Positions 62,729 to 64,000 of a stretch of 64,000 nucleotides of DNA are shown here, piece by piece. The stretch is from Circinella umbellata (taxonomy: Eukaryota; Mucoromycota; Mucoromycetes; Mucorales; Lichtheimiaceae): positions 1-64,000 of the forward strand of contig JAIWNF010000104.1 of assembly GCA_025093555.1 (NCBI GenBank), in the 5' to 3' direction. Below the pieces are notes generated by a model. The model was not told where the DNA came from, ran no database searches, and saw nothing but the letters and a program-made list of their open reading frames with translations. The position numbers and the translations under genes are program-made. Positions within the stretch are counted from its first letter, which is position 1. Every line of letters starts with the position of its first letter.

Positions 62729-64000
62729 TATACACTAATATATATAACAACCCTTACAAAAAAATTACATCTGTTTATATATTCTTTTTTATATGGTTTT
62801 TCTTATACATTCTTTCCCTCTTTTTTTTTTTTCCTTTTTTCTTTCTAAAGAAAAAAGCAGCATTTCTCTAATATTATTTCATCTAACCTTGCTTATTATT
62901 ATCATCATCTCCTCCTCGTGTTTGTTGATTTTTATTATTATTTTGTATCTTTTTTTCTTCTTATTAATAGTTTGTTATTAACGTAGTAGTTTCTTTGAAT
63001 TATATTTTTATATGATATTCTTTATACAAGTTTTGTTGATTTGTTGATCAAAGTATCATTCCCTAATTAAAGATTATTACGTGTTGTATTATTTTATTAT
63101 TTTGCTATTTCCTTAATAACTCATCATTGTTTATCATGTGTTTTCTTTTTTACGTACTATGTTTTTATATCTTATATATGATCATTTAGAATATTCTTTT
63201 CTGTTTAGTTGTTGGTGGTTATTTATTATTTATTATTTATACCATTAAACATAGATAACACGAGATGCACATGCATATATATATATATATTATATATATT
63301 ACATTACATTACATGGCTATACATATTACGAGTTATTAAACCTTAAAGAGAAAGAGAAATTTTGTGACTTAACTTTTACTTTTGCAATGCGTTTGTTAAT
63401 GAAGGGGGCAGGGTAAGATAAAGCTGATATATATATTGGACTCTCTATTTTTGTTAATGCTATTATTTTTTTAAAAAAAGTCATACAATTAGCAATATAT
63501 CCTAATAGTGCAGTAATAGTACCCTTGATCAAACTATAAATTTTCTTTATATGATAAAGTTTATAGTCTATGTATCACTTTTTTTTTTGAGAAATATATA
63601 ATACACTTGACCTACTAAACTAAAAATATTTTTAGCTCTATTTTTTAGTCTTGTCGTCTAATAATCTATACCATAAGAAGTCTTTTTTTTCTGGACGAAC
63701 TAGAACAATTTTTATTATAAAGATTGATAAATCTTCATTATAATTATAAACATCATAGCTGTTACATTTTATTTGGACATAATAAGAAAAAAGAAATCTT
63801 TCTTTTGGCATCACATGGAACACGCAAAAAAAAGATAAAAAAATGTCGGTGCCATGGGTACACATACACTTACATGTGTTGTATATTTTTTACTTGTTAT
63901 TGTCAGAAGGTACGTTTATTACTAAATGGTTGATAATCCCTATTTTCTCAAAAGAATATCTTTTTAAATTGACTATTATGGTTCTACCGTAAAAAGAAAG
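62729..64000. other. 3' flank and AT-rich intergenic DNA
   Basis: T-rich 3' flank of the WWE-like gene, (AT)n near 63277-63298 and ACATT repeats at 63300-63313. Nothing coding is supported to the window end. Confidence 0.55.

Overview
The window looks like nuclear DNA of an early-diverging fungus, most likely Mucoromycota/Mucorales. The DNA is very AT-rich, with long poly-A/T runs and many microsatellites. Introns are short (about 50-150 nt) with GTAAG-type donors and AG acceptors. The conserved genes are fungal/eukaryotic: an Imh1-type GRIP golgin, a CsbD-like small stress protein, Rtr1/RPAP2, a Cdc4-type myosin light chain, COP9 subunit 5, a Con7-like C2H2 factor, an RlpA/expansin-like secreted protein and ribosomal protein L19. 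The genus cannot be fixed from sequence alone.

Layout. 1-8.6 kb is repeat-rich: a Mutator-like (MULE) transposase runs off the left edge, followed by an array of TACYGCAA motifs, an old copy of a foldback element, a tRNA-like (SINE-like) block, a TA-flanked MITE and one copy of a dispersed repeat. 8.65-12.85 kb is a compact gene block (GRIP golgin, CsbD-like, Rtr1-like). 13.0-26.1 kb is accessory and decayed: a broken membrane RING-finger gene, a 2.7-kb inverted-repeat element, a retropepsin remnant, and two copies (one near-complete, one heavily degraded) of a PD-(D/E)XK nuclease-like gene. 27.4-46.4 kb holds widely spaced conserved genes (Cdc4-like, CSN5, Con7-like, an unknown 274-aa protein, the RlpA-like protein, RPL19) separated by long low-complexity DNA.

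46.5-62 kb is the most active accessory region. A second PD-(D/E)XK nuclease-like gene is split by a TA-MITE whose removal restores the frame. It is followed by a 1.3-kb element with GGCGCGCC-rich inverted ends and an exact 8-bp target duplication, a truncated paralogue on the other strand, and a defective PIF/Harbinger transposon with its transposase and Myb-like genes. A segmental duplication at 59.0-60.6 kb carries a third copy of the same gene start, truncated at another copy of the same MITE. The window ends with a WWE-like domain protein.

The most interesting theme is an expanding and decaying family of nuclease-fold proteins (five loci here, all with lesions) intermixed with several transposon families. 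Gene structures were worked out by hand from splice sites and frame continuity; no homology search was possible, so family names rest on motif recognition.
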